DNA of 64,000 bases from JBGPEQ01 sp050180895. GTDB lineage: Bacteria > Pseudomonadota > Alphaproteobacteria > Dongiales > Dongiaceae. A program made the translations under genes and the position numbers. Every line of letters starts with the position of its first letter. Position 1 is the first letter of the stretch. Location of the stretch: assembly GCA_050180895.1 (NCBI GenBank), contig JBFXDS010000012.1, positions 78,433 through 142,432 of the forward strand, written 5' to 3'. A model generated the notes under the pieces. That model saw only the letters and a list, made by a program, of their open reading frames with translations. It was not told where the DNA came from and did not search any database. Shown piece after piece: positions 52,536 to 60,060 of the stretch.

Positions 52536-53855
52536 ATGAAACGCATCCTTCGGCGGCGGCAGGCGCTCGCGCGCCTCGCCCTCTGCGGCCTCCTCGTCTG
52601 GATGGGCGCGCTCCTCTGCGCCGGAGCACCCGCCCAGGCGCAGGACGCCGCTGCCCCGGAGGCCGCCGCGGCGCCCGCCGGCGCGCTCCTTGGGCCCAAG
52701 GAGCTGCGCCCCCTGGTGGCGCCGATCGCGCTCTATCCCGACGACCTCCTCGCCATCGTCCTCCCGGCCTCGACCAACCCGGTGCAGATCGTAGCGGCGC
52801 AGCGCTTCCTGGAGGGGCGCCGGACGGAGCCGGCGCTGCAGCCCGATCCCGCGTGGGATCCGTCCATCCTGGCGCTCATCAACTATCCCCAGGTCGTCGC
52901 CAAGATGGACGCCGACCTCGCCTGGACCGTGGCCCTCGGCAACGCCGTCATCGATCAGCTCGCCGACGTGATGGACATGATCCAGCAGCTCCGCGCCGAG
53001 GCCTCCGCCAGCGGCTACCTGCAATCGAACGACTATTGGGTGGTGATCTGGGAGGACGATTACTGGCACATCGATTCGTCCGATCCCGACTACATTTACA
53101 TCCCCGACTATCCCGACGAGATCTTCGTGCGTCCCGAGCACCCCATCGCGCTCCCGCCGGGCCAGCCCGCGCTCTCGCCCGAGCATCCCATCGCCTATCC
53201 GCCGCCCGTCTATGCGACCCAGCTTCCCTACTGGTCGCCGGGCGCCACCTTCTTCGCCGGCGCCTTCCTCGGCGCCGCCTTCGGCTACGGGATCGATTGG
53301 GGCGGCGACGACATCGATATCGACATCGGCGACGATTGCTGCCGCGGCGGCAACATCGGCACCGGCGATCTCGGCAACCGGGTCGATCACCGCATGGGCG
53401 ACCGCTTCAATGCCGACAAGCAGCGGGTGAACGGGCGCGACACGCTGACCTGGAACGGCAGCAAGGCGCGCCGGAAGGCAGCCACCGGCAAGGCGGGCGC
53501 CGCCGGCCGCGCCAAGGCCGGCACGCTTCCGGCGAAGCAGGCGGGCGGCGCCGGCGCCGGCAAGACGACGCCGCGTGTTGGCGACCTGCGGACCGGCGGC
53601 GGCGGTTCCCTCGGCAACTACCAGTCCGGCCGCGAGACCGGCAAGTCCAGCAAGAGGGGAAAGAGCAGCCTGCAGGACAACCGCTCGCGCCAGCCCGCCG
53701 GCGCGCTCTCGAAGCAGGACCGCTCGCGTTCCCGCTCCAGCGCCGGCGCCTTCGGCGGCTACGGCAGCGGCTCCAGCGTCTACCGTCAGAGCAACCGCGG
53801 CGGCGGCAGCCTCCGCTCCGCCGGCCGCCGCGGCGGCGGAGGTCGCCGACGCTGA
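52536..53855 (+). CDS. DUF3300 exported protein with Gly/Ser/Arg-rich tail
   Basis: 439 residues. A signal peptide follows a basic N-terminus (ALCGLLVWMGALLCAGAPAQAQ). The DUF3300 core runs about 50-220: LRPLVAPIALYPDDLLAIVL, QRFLEGRR, DPSILALINYPQVVAKM and an aromatic/acidic VVIWEDDYWHIDSSDPDYIY. The tail from about 300 is low-complexity, rich in Gly, Ser, Arg and Lys, ending GRRGGGGRRR. Function of the family is unknown. The start at 52536 is the ATG directly before the signal peptide. Confidence 0.88.
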   Translation: MKRILRRRQALARLALCGLLVWMGALLCAGAPAQAQDAAAPEAAAAPAGALLGPKELRPLVAPIALYPDDLLAIVLPASTNPVQIVAAQRFLEGRRTEPALQPDPAWDPSILALINYPQVVAKMDADLAWTVALGNAVIDQLADVMDMIQQLRAEASASGYLQSNDYWVVIWEDDYWHIDSSDPDYIYIPDYPDEIFVRPEHPIALPPGQPALSPEHPIAYPPPVYATQLPYWSPGATFFAGAFLGAAFGYGIDWGGDDIDIDIGDDCCRGGNIGTGDLGNRVDHRMGDRFNADKQRVNGRDTLTWNGSKARRKAATGKAGAAGRAKAGTLPAKQAGGAGAGKTTPRVGDLRTGGGGSLGNYQSGRETGKSSKRGKSSLQDNRSRQPAGALSKQDRSRSRSSAGAFGGYGSGSSVYRQSNRGGGSLRSAGRRGGGGRRR

Positions 53856-53869
53856 CCGCCCCCTGACTG

Positions 53870-53897
53870 TCATCGCCGGACTTGACCCGGCGATCCC
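53870..53897. repeat. REP-like hairpin (TGTCATCGCCGGACTTGACC type)
   Basis: TCGCCGG at 53873-53879 and CCGGCGA at 53887-53893 form a 7-bp stem around ACTTGAC, just after the DUF3300 gene. This matches a widespread alphaproteobacterial palindrome. It might also act as a transcription terminator, although no T-tract follows. Confidence 0.65.
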
Positions 53898-53939
53898 CTG
53901 ACCGCTCTGCTTCGGGATGTCGCCCGGTCGCCATCATGA

Positions 53940-54095
53940 CACTCAAGGACTTTGGCGAGAATTCAGTCCTTCCTGGAGCAGAGGGCGGTGGACTTGCATC
54001 GCTTGAAGGATGTCCTGGAGAGACATAGCTTGATGGCTGCCTGGAGAGAGTTCTGTCTCAAGGCCGCCATTGCCAACCCATTGCCACGTCCCTAG
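53940..54095 (+). pseudogene. 3' remnant of a lost gene
   Basis: A frame open from 53940 with no start codon reads RIQSFLEQRAVDLHRLKDVL, continues ERHSLMAAWREFCLKAAIAN, and ends PLPRP at the stop at 54093. It has protein-like composition and heptad-type charge pattern, ends four bases before the next gene's ATG, and is cut by the REP at its 5' side. I read it as the C-terminal end of the partner gene that once preceded 54099. The family is not identified. Confidence 0.5.
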
Positions 54096-54098
54096 CCG

Positions 54099-54353
54099 AT
54101 GCCGAACAGCCGCAAAGCCTACCCCGACAACACGGAGATCTTCGCGCGCAAGGCCGAAGGCCGGCGGCAGCGCGCGGCTGCAACCTTCGCTGAGAAGCTC
54201 GCCGCGCTGGACGAACTCAGAGACCGCGTCGCACCGATCGTCCGCGCCCGCGAGGCGCGCCGAGACCAGCATCTCCGACCACGGCCGGAGCGAGGCCAGT
54301 CTTTAGGACGGCGCCTCGGACTGTCGGATGGCGGCAGGTCCCGCGGCGTTTGA
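54099..54353 (+). CDS. Small conserved helical protein of unknown function
   Basis: 84 residues. The central part IFARKAEGRRQRAAATFAEK followed by LAALDELRDRVAPI matches a small protein family I have seen in many proteobacteria, usually the second gene of a two-gene unit; its function is unknown to me. The C-terminal part after about residue 60 is Arg/Gly-rich and may have been altered. It follows a gene remnant by four bases, which would be the truncated first gene of such a unit. Confidence 0.55.
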   Translation: MPNSRKAYPDNTEIFARKAEGRRQRAAATFAEKLAALDELRDRVAPIVRAREARRDQHLRPRPERGQSLGRRLGLSDGGRSRGV

Positions 54354-54591
54354 CTTTCAGGCAGTAAGTTCATATAATGTTCTTTTGCCGATGGGGTCCG
54401 CCCTGGCGGCGCGGTCTTTGACATCGTGGATCAGACCTGCCCCACCGTCACGCCGCCACGCGGGTGCCGACTCGGCCCCGTTGCCCGAGCGGAGGCGCCG
54501 CGCCCGTTAACTTCCCTTACATGGGCTCGTTGTTCGGATTTCGAAAACCGGGTCAGGAGCGCTGACCTGATCGTCCGGAGCTCCCGCTTGG

Positions 54592-54859
54592 CATGGGGTC
54601 CATCGTTCGATTTTGCACTCGACCACACCCTCTGCGCCTCCGCGGCTCCGCGTGAATCCCGAGCCGCTGGACGCTGGCCTCCGCTGGGCATGGGGTCCAT
54701 CGCTCGATTTCGATGGGTAGGGGCGAGCGGCGCTCGCCCTCGTGCCGACAACCCATTCACCGGGTTCTTGCCCCCGGCCGGCGCCTGGCGAGCGCCGCTC
54801 GCCCCTACAAGCGACCCGGCACCCCTCACGCCTCGCTGGACATGGGGTCCATCCGTCAC
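54592..54859. repeat. Three direct copies of CATGGGGTCCATC
   Basis: CATGGGGTCCATCGTTCGAT starts at 54592, CATGGGGTCCATCGCTCGAT at 54689, and a shorter CATGGGGTCCATCCGTCAC at 54841. Between the second and third lies a GTAGGGGCG paired repeat. The 588 bases from 54354 to 54941 contain no convincing gene. They read as an accumulation of repeats upstream of mutL. Confidence 0.7.
54717..54808. repeat. Paired inverted repeat, GTAGGGGCGAGCGGCGCTCG family
   Basis: Arms at 54717-54738 and 54787-54808 are perfect inverses and identical to the pair at 5948-6040, with a different spacer. Confidence 0.85.
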
Positions 54860-54941
54860 TTTTCGCGCGCTCCGCGGAACGGCGCCCCCGGCACCCGGCC
54901 GGCGGGATTTTCTCCCGCCCCTCTGCTAGACTCGGATCGCC

Positions 54942-56762
54942 ATGCCGATTCGCGTCCTGCCGCCCACCATCGTCAACCGCATCGCCGCCGGCGAGGTGAT
55001 CGAGCGGCCGGCCTCGGCCGTGAAGGAGCTGGTGGAGAACGCCATCGACGCCGGCGCCGGCCGCATCGAGGTCGGCCTGCGCGACGGCGGCCGCGCGCTG
55101 ATCGCCGTGGTCGACGACGGAAGCGGCATGGACGCGGCGGAACTGGAACTCGCCGTCGAGCGCCACGCCACCTCGAAGCTGCCGGGCGACGACCTCACGC
55201 ACATCGCCACCCTCGGCTTCCGCGGCGAGGCCCTGCCGTCGATCGGCGCGGTCGGCCGCCTCGTCATCGCCTCGCGCAAGGCCGGCAGCGACAGCGGCTG
55301 GCTGCTGGCGATCGAGGGCGGCGCCAAGGGTGCGCTGCAGCCGGCGGCGCTGGCCGCGGGCACGCGCGTCGAGCTGCGCGACCTCTTCTACGCCACGCCG
55401 GCGCGGCTCAAGTTCCTGAAGGCGCCGCGCACTGAGCTCGATCACGTGGAGGACGTGATCAACCGCCTGGCCATGGCGCATCCTGCCATCGCCTTCGCGC
55501 TCAGCGACGACGGCCGGCCGGTGCTGCGGCTGCCGGCCGCCGGCGATCTGCTCTCCGACGCGGCCGGCGCGCGGCTGGCGCGGCTCGCTCAGGTGATGGG
55601 CCGCGACTTCGCCGACAACGCGCTCGCCATCGACGTGACGCGCGAGGGCGTGCGGCTCTCCGGCCATATCGGCCTGCCGACCCTCAACCGCGGCACGGCG
55701 GCGCATCAGTACCTCTTCGTCAACGGCCGGCCCGTGCGCGACCGGCTGCTGCAGGGCGCGGTGCGCGGCGCCTACCAGGATTTCCTGGCGCGCGACCGCC
55801 ATCCGCTGGTGGCGCTGTTCGTCGAGCTGCCGGCCGAGGCGGTCGACGTCAACGTGCATCCGGCCAAGGCCGAGGTGCGCTTCCGCGACGCCGGGCTGGT
55901 GCGCGGCCTGATCGTCGGCGCCTGCAAGCACGCGCTGGCCGCCGCCGGCCACCGCGCCGCGACCACCGTGGCCGCGGCAGCGCTCGGCAGCTTCCGTCCG
56001 GCGTCTGCGGCGCCCGCCGGCTGGCGTCCGGGCCCGGCCCTGCCGCGCGGCTTCGCCGAGGCGGCCGCCGCGGCCTATGCGCCGCTCGACGCGGCCGTCG
56101 CCGCCCTCGCCAGCGAGCTGCCGGGCGTCGTCGCCCCGGCGGCGCCGACGGTCGGCGAGCCCGCGGGCAGTGAGGCCATCGCCTACCCGCTCGGCGCGGC
56201 GCGGGCGCAGCTGCATGAGACCTACATCGTCGCGCAGACCGCCGACGGCATCGTCATCGTCGACCAGCATGCCGCGCATGAGCGGCTGGTCTACGAGAAG
56301 ATGAAGCAGGCCCTGGCCGCGCGCGGCATCGCCCGCCAGGCGCTGCTGATCCCGGAGGTGGTCGAGCTTGACGGCCCGGCCGCCGCCCGGCTGCTCGCCC
56401 GCCGCGACGAGCTGGCGGAGCTCGGCCTCGTACTCGAGGCCTTCGGCGCCGGCGCCGTCGTCGTGCGCGAGATGCCGGCCCTGCTCGGGCCCGCCGACGT
56501 GCCCGGGCTGGTGCGCGACCTCGCCGACGAGCTGGCCGAGTTCGGCCAGGCGCTCAGCCTCAAGGAGCGGCTGGAGGAGATCTGCGGCACGCTCGCCTGC
56601 CACGGCAGCGTGCGCGCCGGCCGCCGCCTCAGCGCCGCCGAGATGAACGCCCTGCTGCGCGAGATGGAGGCGACGCCCCATTCCGGCCAGTGCAACCACG
56701 GCCGCCCCACCTATGTCGAGCTGAAGCTCGCCGACATCGAGCGCCTGTTCGGCCGGCGGTAG
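54942..56762 (+). CDS. mutL: DNA mismatch repair endonuclease MutL
   Basis: 606 residues. The GHKL ATPase has IAAGEVIERPASAVKELVEN, DDGSGM, RHATSK and GFRGEALPSIGAV at the N-terminus. The transducer domain (FVNGRPVRDRLL, then VDVNVHPAKAEVRF) follows. The C-terminal domain carries the endonuclease metal-binding motif DQHAAHERLVYEKMK (from residue 441) plus ACHGSVRAGR and GQCNHGRPT. So this is the nicking type of MutL, as in bacteria lacking MutH. Isolated from mutS here. Confidence 0.96.
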   Translation: MPIRVLPPTIVNRIAAGEVIERPASAVKELVENAIDAGAGRIEVGLRDGGRALIAVVDDGSGMDAAELELAVERHATSKLPGDDLTHIATLGFRGEALPSIGAVGRLVIASRKAGSDSGWLLAIEGGAKGALQPAALAAGTRVELRDLFYATPARLKFLKAPRTELDHVEDVINRLAMAHPAIAFALSDDGRPVLRLPAAGDLLSDAAGARLARLAQVMGRDFADNALAIDVTREGVRLSGHIGLPTLNRGTAAHQYLFVNGRPVRDRLLQGAVRGAYQDFLARDRHPLVALFVELPAEAVDVNVHPAKAEVRFRDAGLVRGLIVGACKHALAAAGHRAATTVAAAALGSFRPASAAPAGWRPGPALPRGFAEAAAAAYAPLDAAVAALASELPGVVAPAAPTVGEPAGSEAIAYPLGAARAQLHETYIVAQTADGIVIVDQHAAHERLVYEKMKQALAARGIARQALLIPEVVELDGPAAARLLARRDELAELGLVLEAFGAGAVVVREMPALLGPADVPGLVRDLADELAEFGQALSLKERLEEICGTLACHGSVRAGRRLSAAEMNALLREMEATPHSGQCNHGRPTYVELKLADIERLFGRR

Positions 56763-56788
56763 CCCCTGCGGGGTGGCACGACCATCCC

Positions 56789-56857
56789 GCGTCCTTCGAC
56801 AGGCTCAGGATGAGGAAGAATCTTGGTGGCACGAAGAACACCCCTCATCCTGAGCCT
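56789..56857. repeat. CCTTCGACAGGCTCAGGATG repeat split by the IS110 element
   Basis: The left arm and spacer are intact. The right arm runs CCCTCATCCTGAGCCT up to 56857 and resumes as CTGTCGAAGGACGCAC at 58502. Removing 56858-58501 and one CT restores a normal right arm, so the IS inserted here. Confidence 0.9.
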
Positions 56858-57040
56858 TGTATGGGGCTTTCGAAGTCAACACTGAATCGACGGCGGTCGG
56901 GAAGGCCCTATGGACCCACCTGGACAAGCTCGGTTGCAGTGAGACGCGGGTGGTGCAGCAGCGCCATAGCGATGAGTCCAACAGTGCGCGGATGAGCGAG
57001 AGATGGCGGTCGAGATCGAACCGAGTGGAGCCTGCCTTTG

Positions 57041-57200
57041 CAGCGCGTGGCGACGCACCGCAACCTTGTATTCGGTTGGACCCCTGCGGGATCCGGACCA
57101 TGAAGCAGTCATTCGCTTCGGCGGCGAGGCTCCGAGGCGACGGGCCCATTCTGTCGGCGGCATTTCAGCCATGGCTCAGGTCGGGTCTCCGTCTCCTCGG
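57041..57200 (-). ncRNA. Candidate IS110 bridge RNA (target- and donor-binding loops)
   Basis: On the minus strand, CCGAGGAGACG (57200-57190) pairs with CGTCGCCTCGG (57142-57132) to close a loop. The loop holds CCTGAGCC (57180-57173), identical to the left side of the target, and CGACAG (57156-57151), complementary to CTGTCG, the core plus right side. Further 3', GCTTC (57106-57102) matches the right terminus of the element plus the core C. A hairpin GGATCCC-GCA-GGGGTCC follows. ATACAAG (57071-57065) complements CTTGTAT, the core plus the left terminus. The order left guide, hairpin, right guide in both loops is that described for IS110 bridge RNAs. Transcript ends are not determined. Confidence 0.6.
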
Positions 57201-57274
57201 ATCGGTCATCGACAGCCGTCGCGTGCGGCACGCTCGGTGTCGAACTCCACTGGCGCGGCGCGCCAGCGGCGCCG

Positions 57275-58432
57275 TCAGGCGGCCGGCCGCAGGACCAGAT
57301 CGGGCGGCACCTCGCCCGTCCTGACCATGCGCCACAGCATGATGAGCAGCTTGCGCGCCAGGGCGACGATCGCACCGGTCTTGCGCATGCCGGTCACGAC
57401 TCTCTCCCGGTACCATTGCGTCAGGGCGCTGTCCTTCTGGAACAGGAGGAAGCGCCAAGCGAGCTGGATCAGACCGCGGCGCACACGGGCATTGCCGGCC
57501 TTGGACAGCCCCTTCTCGCGGCGCTTGCTGCCGCTCTCGTCGGGCGAGCCGGTGACCCCGGCGTAACGCGCCACCGCCTTCTCGTCGCGCAGCTGTCGGG
57601 AGAGCACCTCCTGCACCAGCATGTCCGCCGTCTCCACACCTACGCCCACGACACGGGCCAGCAGGTGCAGCATGGCATGCGGGCCTTCCCGCGGCGCCGC
57701 TTCCAGGCGCTCGAGGCGCGCTTGCTCGATGGTCTTGATCTGCTCGCGCAGCAGGACCAGCCGCGCCAGTTCGCGGCGCAGCGCCGCCAGCGTCTGGGGC
57801 GGGATGGGCGTGCCCTCCGGCGTGCGCAGACCCTCCAGGCGCCGCGCCACGCGCCGTTGCTCCGGCTTGACGCCGCGGATGCCGAGCCGGGCCAGCGCCG
57901 CCTTCATCCGGTTGACGATGCGCGTGCACTCCTTCACCAGCGCCTGGCGCTCGCGGCTCGGCCGCTTGGCGTCCTCCTCTTCAAGCGTCGGGACCGCCAC
58001 CATCTGGCAGTGCCCGCGCTCGCCGCGCAGCCAGCCCAACAGCGCCCGCAGCAGCATCGCCGCATCGAGCCGGTCGGTCTTCGCCCGCTTATGCTCGCGC
58101 GACACCGCCACGCTGGTCGGATGCATGACATAGGCCTCGATGCTCCGCGCCCGCAGCCAGCGTGCCAGCCAGAACCCGTCGCGCCCGGCTTCGTAGGCCA
58201 GCACCACCCGCCCAAGCGGCCGACCCGCCTTCAACGCCTCGTCCCGCCAACGCGCAACCAAACCCAGCAGCTCTTCCCCGTCCGGCTTCAGCTTCTTCAA
58301 CGGCCGCCGCGTCACGCCGGGAACCAGGCCGCCAACCAGCCAGTTCTTCTCGCTCATCTCGATAACGCCAACCAACGTGCTATGCTCGTCAAAGGCGACG
58401 AGGCTACGGCTCAGATCATCCACTCGGGCCAT
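57275..58432 (-). CDS. IS110-family DEDD recombinase/transposase
   Basis: 385 residues. The N-terminal RuvC-like DEDD domain has acidic residues in LVAFDEHSTLVGV (residue 14), LAYEAGRDGFW (about 80) and KTDRLDAAML (about 118-121). A coiled-coil linker follows, then the C-terminal Tnp domain with RYAGVTGSPDESGSKRREKG and LSKAGNARVRRGLIQLAW, including the conserved Ser region. Intact and in the size range of the family, so the element may be active. Confidence 0.93.
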   Translation of the reverse strand: MARVDDLSRSLVAFDEHSTLVGVIEMSEKNWLVGGLVPGVTRRPLKKLKPDGEELLGLVARWRDEALKAGRPLGRVVLAYEAGRDGFWLARWLRARSIEAYVMHPTSVAVSREHKRAKTDRLDAAMLLRALLGWLRGERGHCQMVAVPTLEEEDAKRPSRERQALVKECTRIVNRMKAALARLGIRGVKPEQRRVARRLEGLRTPEGTPIPPQTLAALRRELARLVLLREQIKTIEQARLERLEAAPREGPHAMLHLLARVVGVGVETADMLVQEVLSRQLRDEKAVARYAGVTGSPDESGSKRREKGLSKAGNARVRRGLIQLAWRFLLFQKDSALTQWYRERVVTGMRKTGAIVALARKLLIMLWRMVRTGEVPPDLVLRPAA

Positions 58433-58533
58433 GGGGCACCCTCCATCGGTCTTGCCAGACGACGATGGTGCTACAACCTCGTCGCCTACCCCATAGCTTC
58501 TGTCGAAGGACGCACGGCGTCAGTCCCAGTCTC

Positions 58534-60060
58534 TCAGTCCAGCGCCGCGGCCGTCGCCGTTGCCGAACGGCGCGGCTTGCGCAACAGCAACAGCAGCGGC
58601 AGCGCCGCCAGCACCACATACATCATCAGCCGGAAGTCGTTGAGATAGCCGATCGTCGCCGCCTGCCGGGTGATGGCGTCGTTGAGTGCCGCGAGGCCGG
58701 CCGGGGTCGCGGGGTTCAGGCTCTCCGGCAGGGCCGGCGACTGCAGCAGCGGGTTGAACGGCGTGATGTGCTCGGCCAGGGTCGCGTGGTTGATCTGCGT
58801 GAACTGCGCCAGGAGGGCGGTGACGATGGAGACGCCGATGCTGCTGCCGAGGTTGCGCAGCAGGCTGAACATCGCCGTCGCCTCCGTGCGCAGCTCCGCC
58901 GCCAGGGTGGCGAAGGTCACCGTGCTCAGCGGCACGAAGATGAGGCCGAGGCCGACGCCCTGGACGATGCCGGTGCGGACGATCGTCCACTGATCGACGT
59001 CGGTGGTGAAGCCCGCCATCTCCCACAGCGAGAGGGCGGTCACCGCCAGCCCGGCGAAGATCAGGGCGCGCGCGTCGACGCGGCCGACCAGGCGCCCCAC
59101 CACCATCATGGCCAGCATGGTGCCGATGCCGCGCGGCGCCAGCACCAGGCCCGTGGTCACGACCGGATAGCCCATCAGGTTCTGCAGGAAGGGCGGCATC
59201 AGCGCCAGGGTCGCCAGCAGGATGATGCCGATGACGAAGATGAAGAGCAGGCCGACGACGAGGTTGCGGTCCCGGAACAGCCGCGGCTCGAGGAACGGCC
59301 GCGGCGCCGTCGCCATCTGCACGACGAAGAGATAGAGCCCGAGCCCGGCCAGCGCCGCCTCGACGACGATCTCCGTCGAGCCGAACCACCCCTTGGTCTC
59401 GCCGCGGTCGAGCATGAGCTGCAGCGCGCCGATGCCGAGGCTCAGCATGGCGAAGCCGAACCAGTCGAGGCGGCGTCCCTCGTCGCGCCGCGTCTCCGCG
59501 ACGAAGAAGAGGATGCCGCAGAAGGCAAGGATGCCGAACGGCAGGTTGATGAGGAACACCCAGCGCCAGTCGTAATACTCCGTGAGGTAGCCGCCGAGCG
59601 TCGGTCCCAGGATCGGCCCGAGCATGACGCCCATGCCCCACAGCGCCATGGCCGAGCCGTGCTGCTCGCGCGGGTAGATGTCGAGCAGCACCGCCTGCGA
59701 CAGCGGCACCAGCGCGGCACCGAACACGCCCTGCAGCAGCCGGAAGGCCACCATCTCCGGCAGCGACTGGGCCAGGCCGCAGAGCAGGGAGGCAAGGGTG
59801 AAGCCGGCGACGGCGCCGAGGAACAGCCGCTTGCGGCCGAGCCGCGCGCTGAGGAATCCGGTCGGCGGCGTCATGATCGCCGCGGCGACGATGTAGGAGG
59901 TGAGGACCCAGCTGATCTGCTCCTGCGTCGCCGACAGGCTGCCCTGCATGTGCGGCAGGGCGACGTTGGCGATGGTGGTGTCGAGCGCCTGCATGATCGT
60001 CGCCAGCATGATGGAGACGACGATCATGCCGCGGTGCCGCGGCACCGCGACGGCGGTCAT
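58534..60060 (-). CDS. emrB: DHA2-family multidrug exporter, EmrB-like
   Basis: 508 residues, fourteen predicted membrane segments. Motif A is GFLSARLGRKRLFL, motif D1 is MQALDTTIANVALPHMQGSL, and motif C is GPILGPTLGGYLTEYYDWRW followed by VFLINLPFG. The ATG at 60060 overlaps the emrA stop (ATGA). It works with the periplasmic adaptor EmrA and an outer membrane channel not encoded here. Confidence 0.93.
   Translation of the reverse strand: MTAVAVPRHRGMIVVSIMLATIMQALDTTIANVALPHMQGSLSATQEQISWVLTSYIVAAAIMTPPTGFLSARLGRKRLFLGAVAGFTLASLLCGLAQSLPEMVAFRLLQGVFGAALVPLSQAVLLDIYPREQHGSAMALWGMGVMLGPILGPTLGGYLTEYYDWRWVFLINLPFGILAFCGILFFVAETRRDEGRRLDWFGFAMLSLGIGALQLMLDRGETKGWFGSTEIVVEAALAGLGLYLFVVQMATAPRPFLEPRLFRDRNLVVGLLFIFVIGIILLATLALMPPFLQNLMGYPVVTTGLVLAPRGIGTMLAMMVVGRLVGRVDARALIFAGLAVTALSLWEMAGFTTDVDQWTIVRTGIVQGVGLGLIFVPLSTVTFATLAAELRTEATAMFSLLRNLGSSIGVSIVTALLAQFTQINHATLAEHITPFNPLLQSPALPESLNPATPAGLAALNDAITRQAATIGYLNDFRLMMYVVLAALPLLLLLRKPRRSATATAAALD

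Larger units (their letters stand above)
56858..58501 (-). mobile_element. Complete IS110-family element, IS1111-type
   Basis: 1644 bases inserted in a repeat arm, with CT present at both junctions. Short subterminal inverted repeats TATGGGG (56860-56866) and CCCCATA (58491-58497) are set two and four bases in from the ends, as in the IS1111 subgroup. There is no longer target duplication. One DEDD transposase gene is followed by a long (417-base) non-coding 3' end, whereas the 5' end is only about 70 bases. That asymmetry is the IS1111 pattern, in which the non-coding RNA lies downstream of the recombinase. Confidence 0.88.

Noticed and set aside
54099..54941. Possible small genes between 54354 and mutL
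   Set aside because: Short frames here are made of repeat copies and have no ribosome-binding sites or protein-like composition.
56857..57324. 155-codon plus-strand frame in the 3' non-coding end of the IS
   Set aside because: No recognisable domain or Shine-Dalgarno; it lies in the region read here as bridge RNA and runs into the transposase gene antisense.
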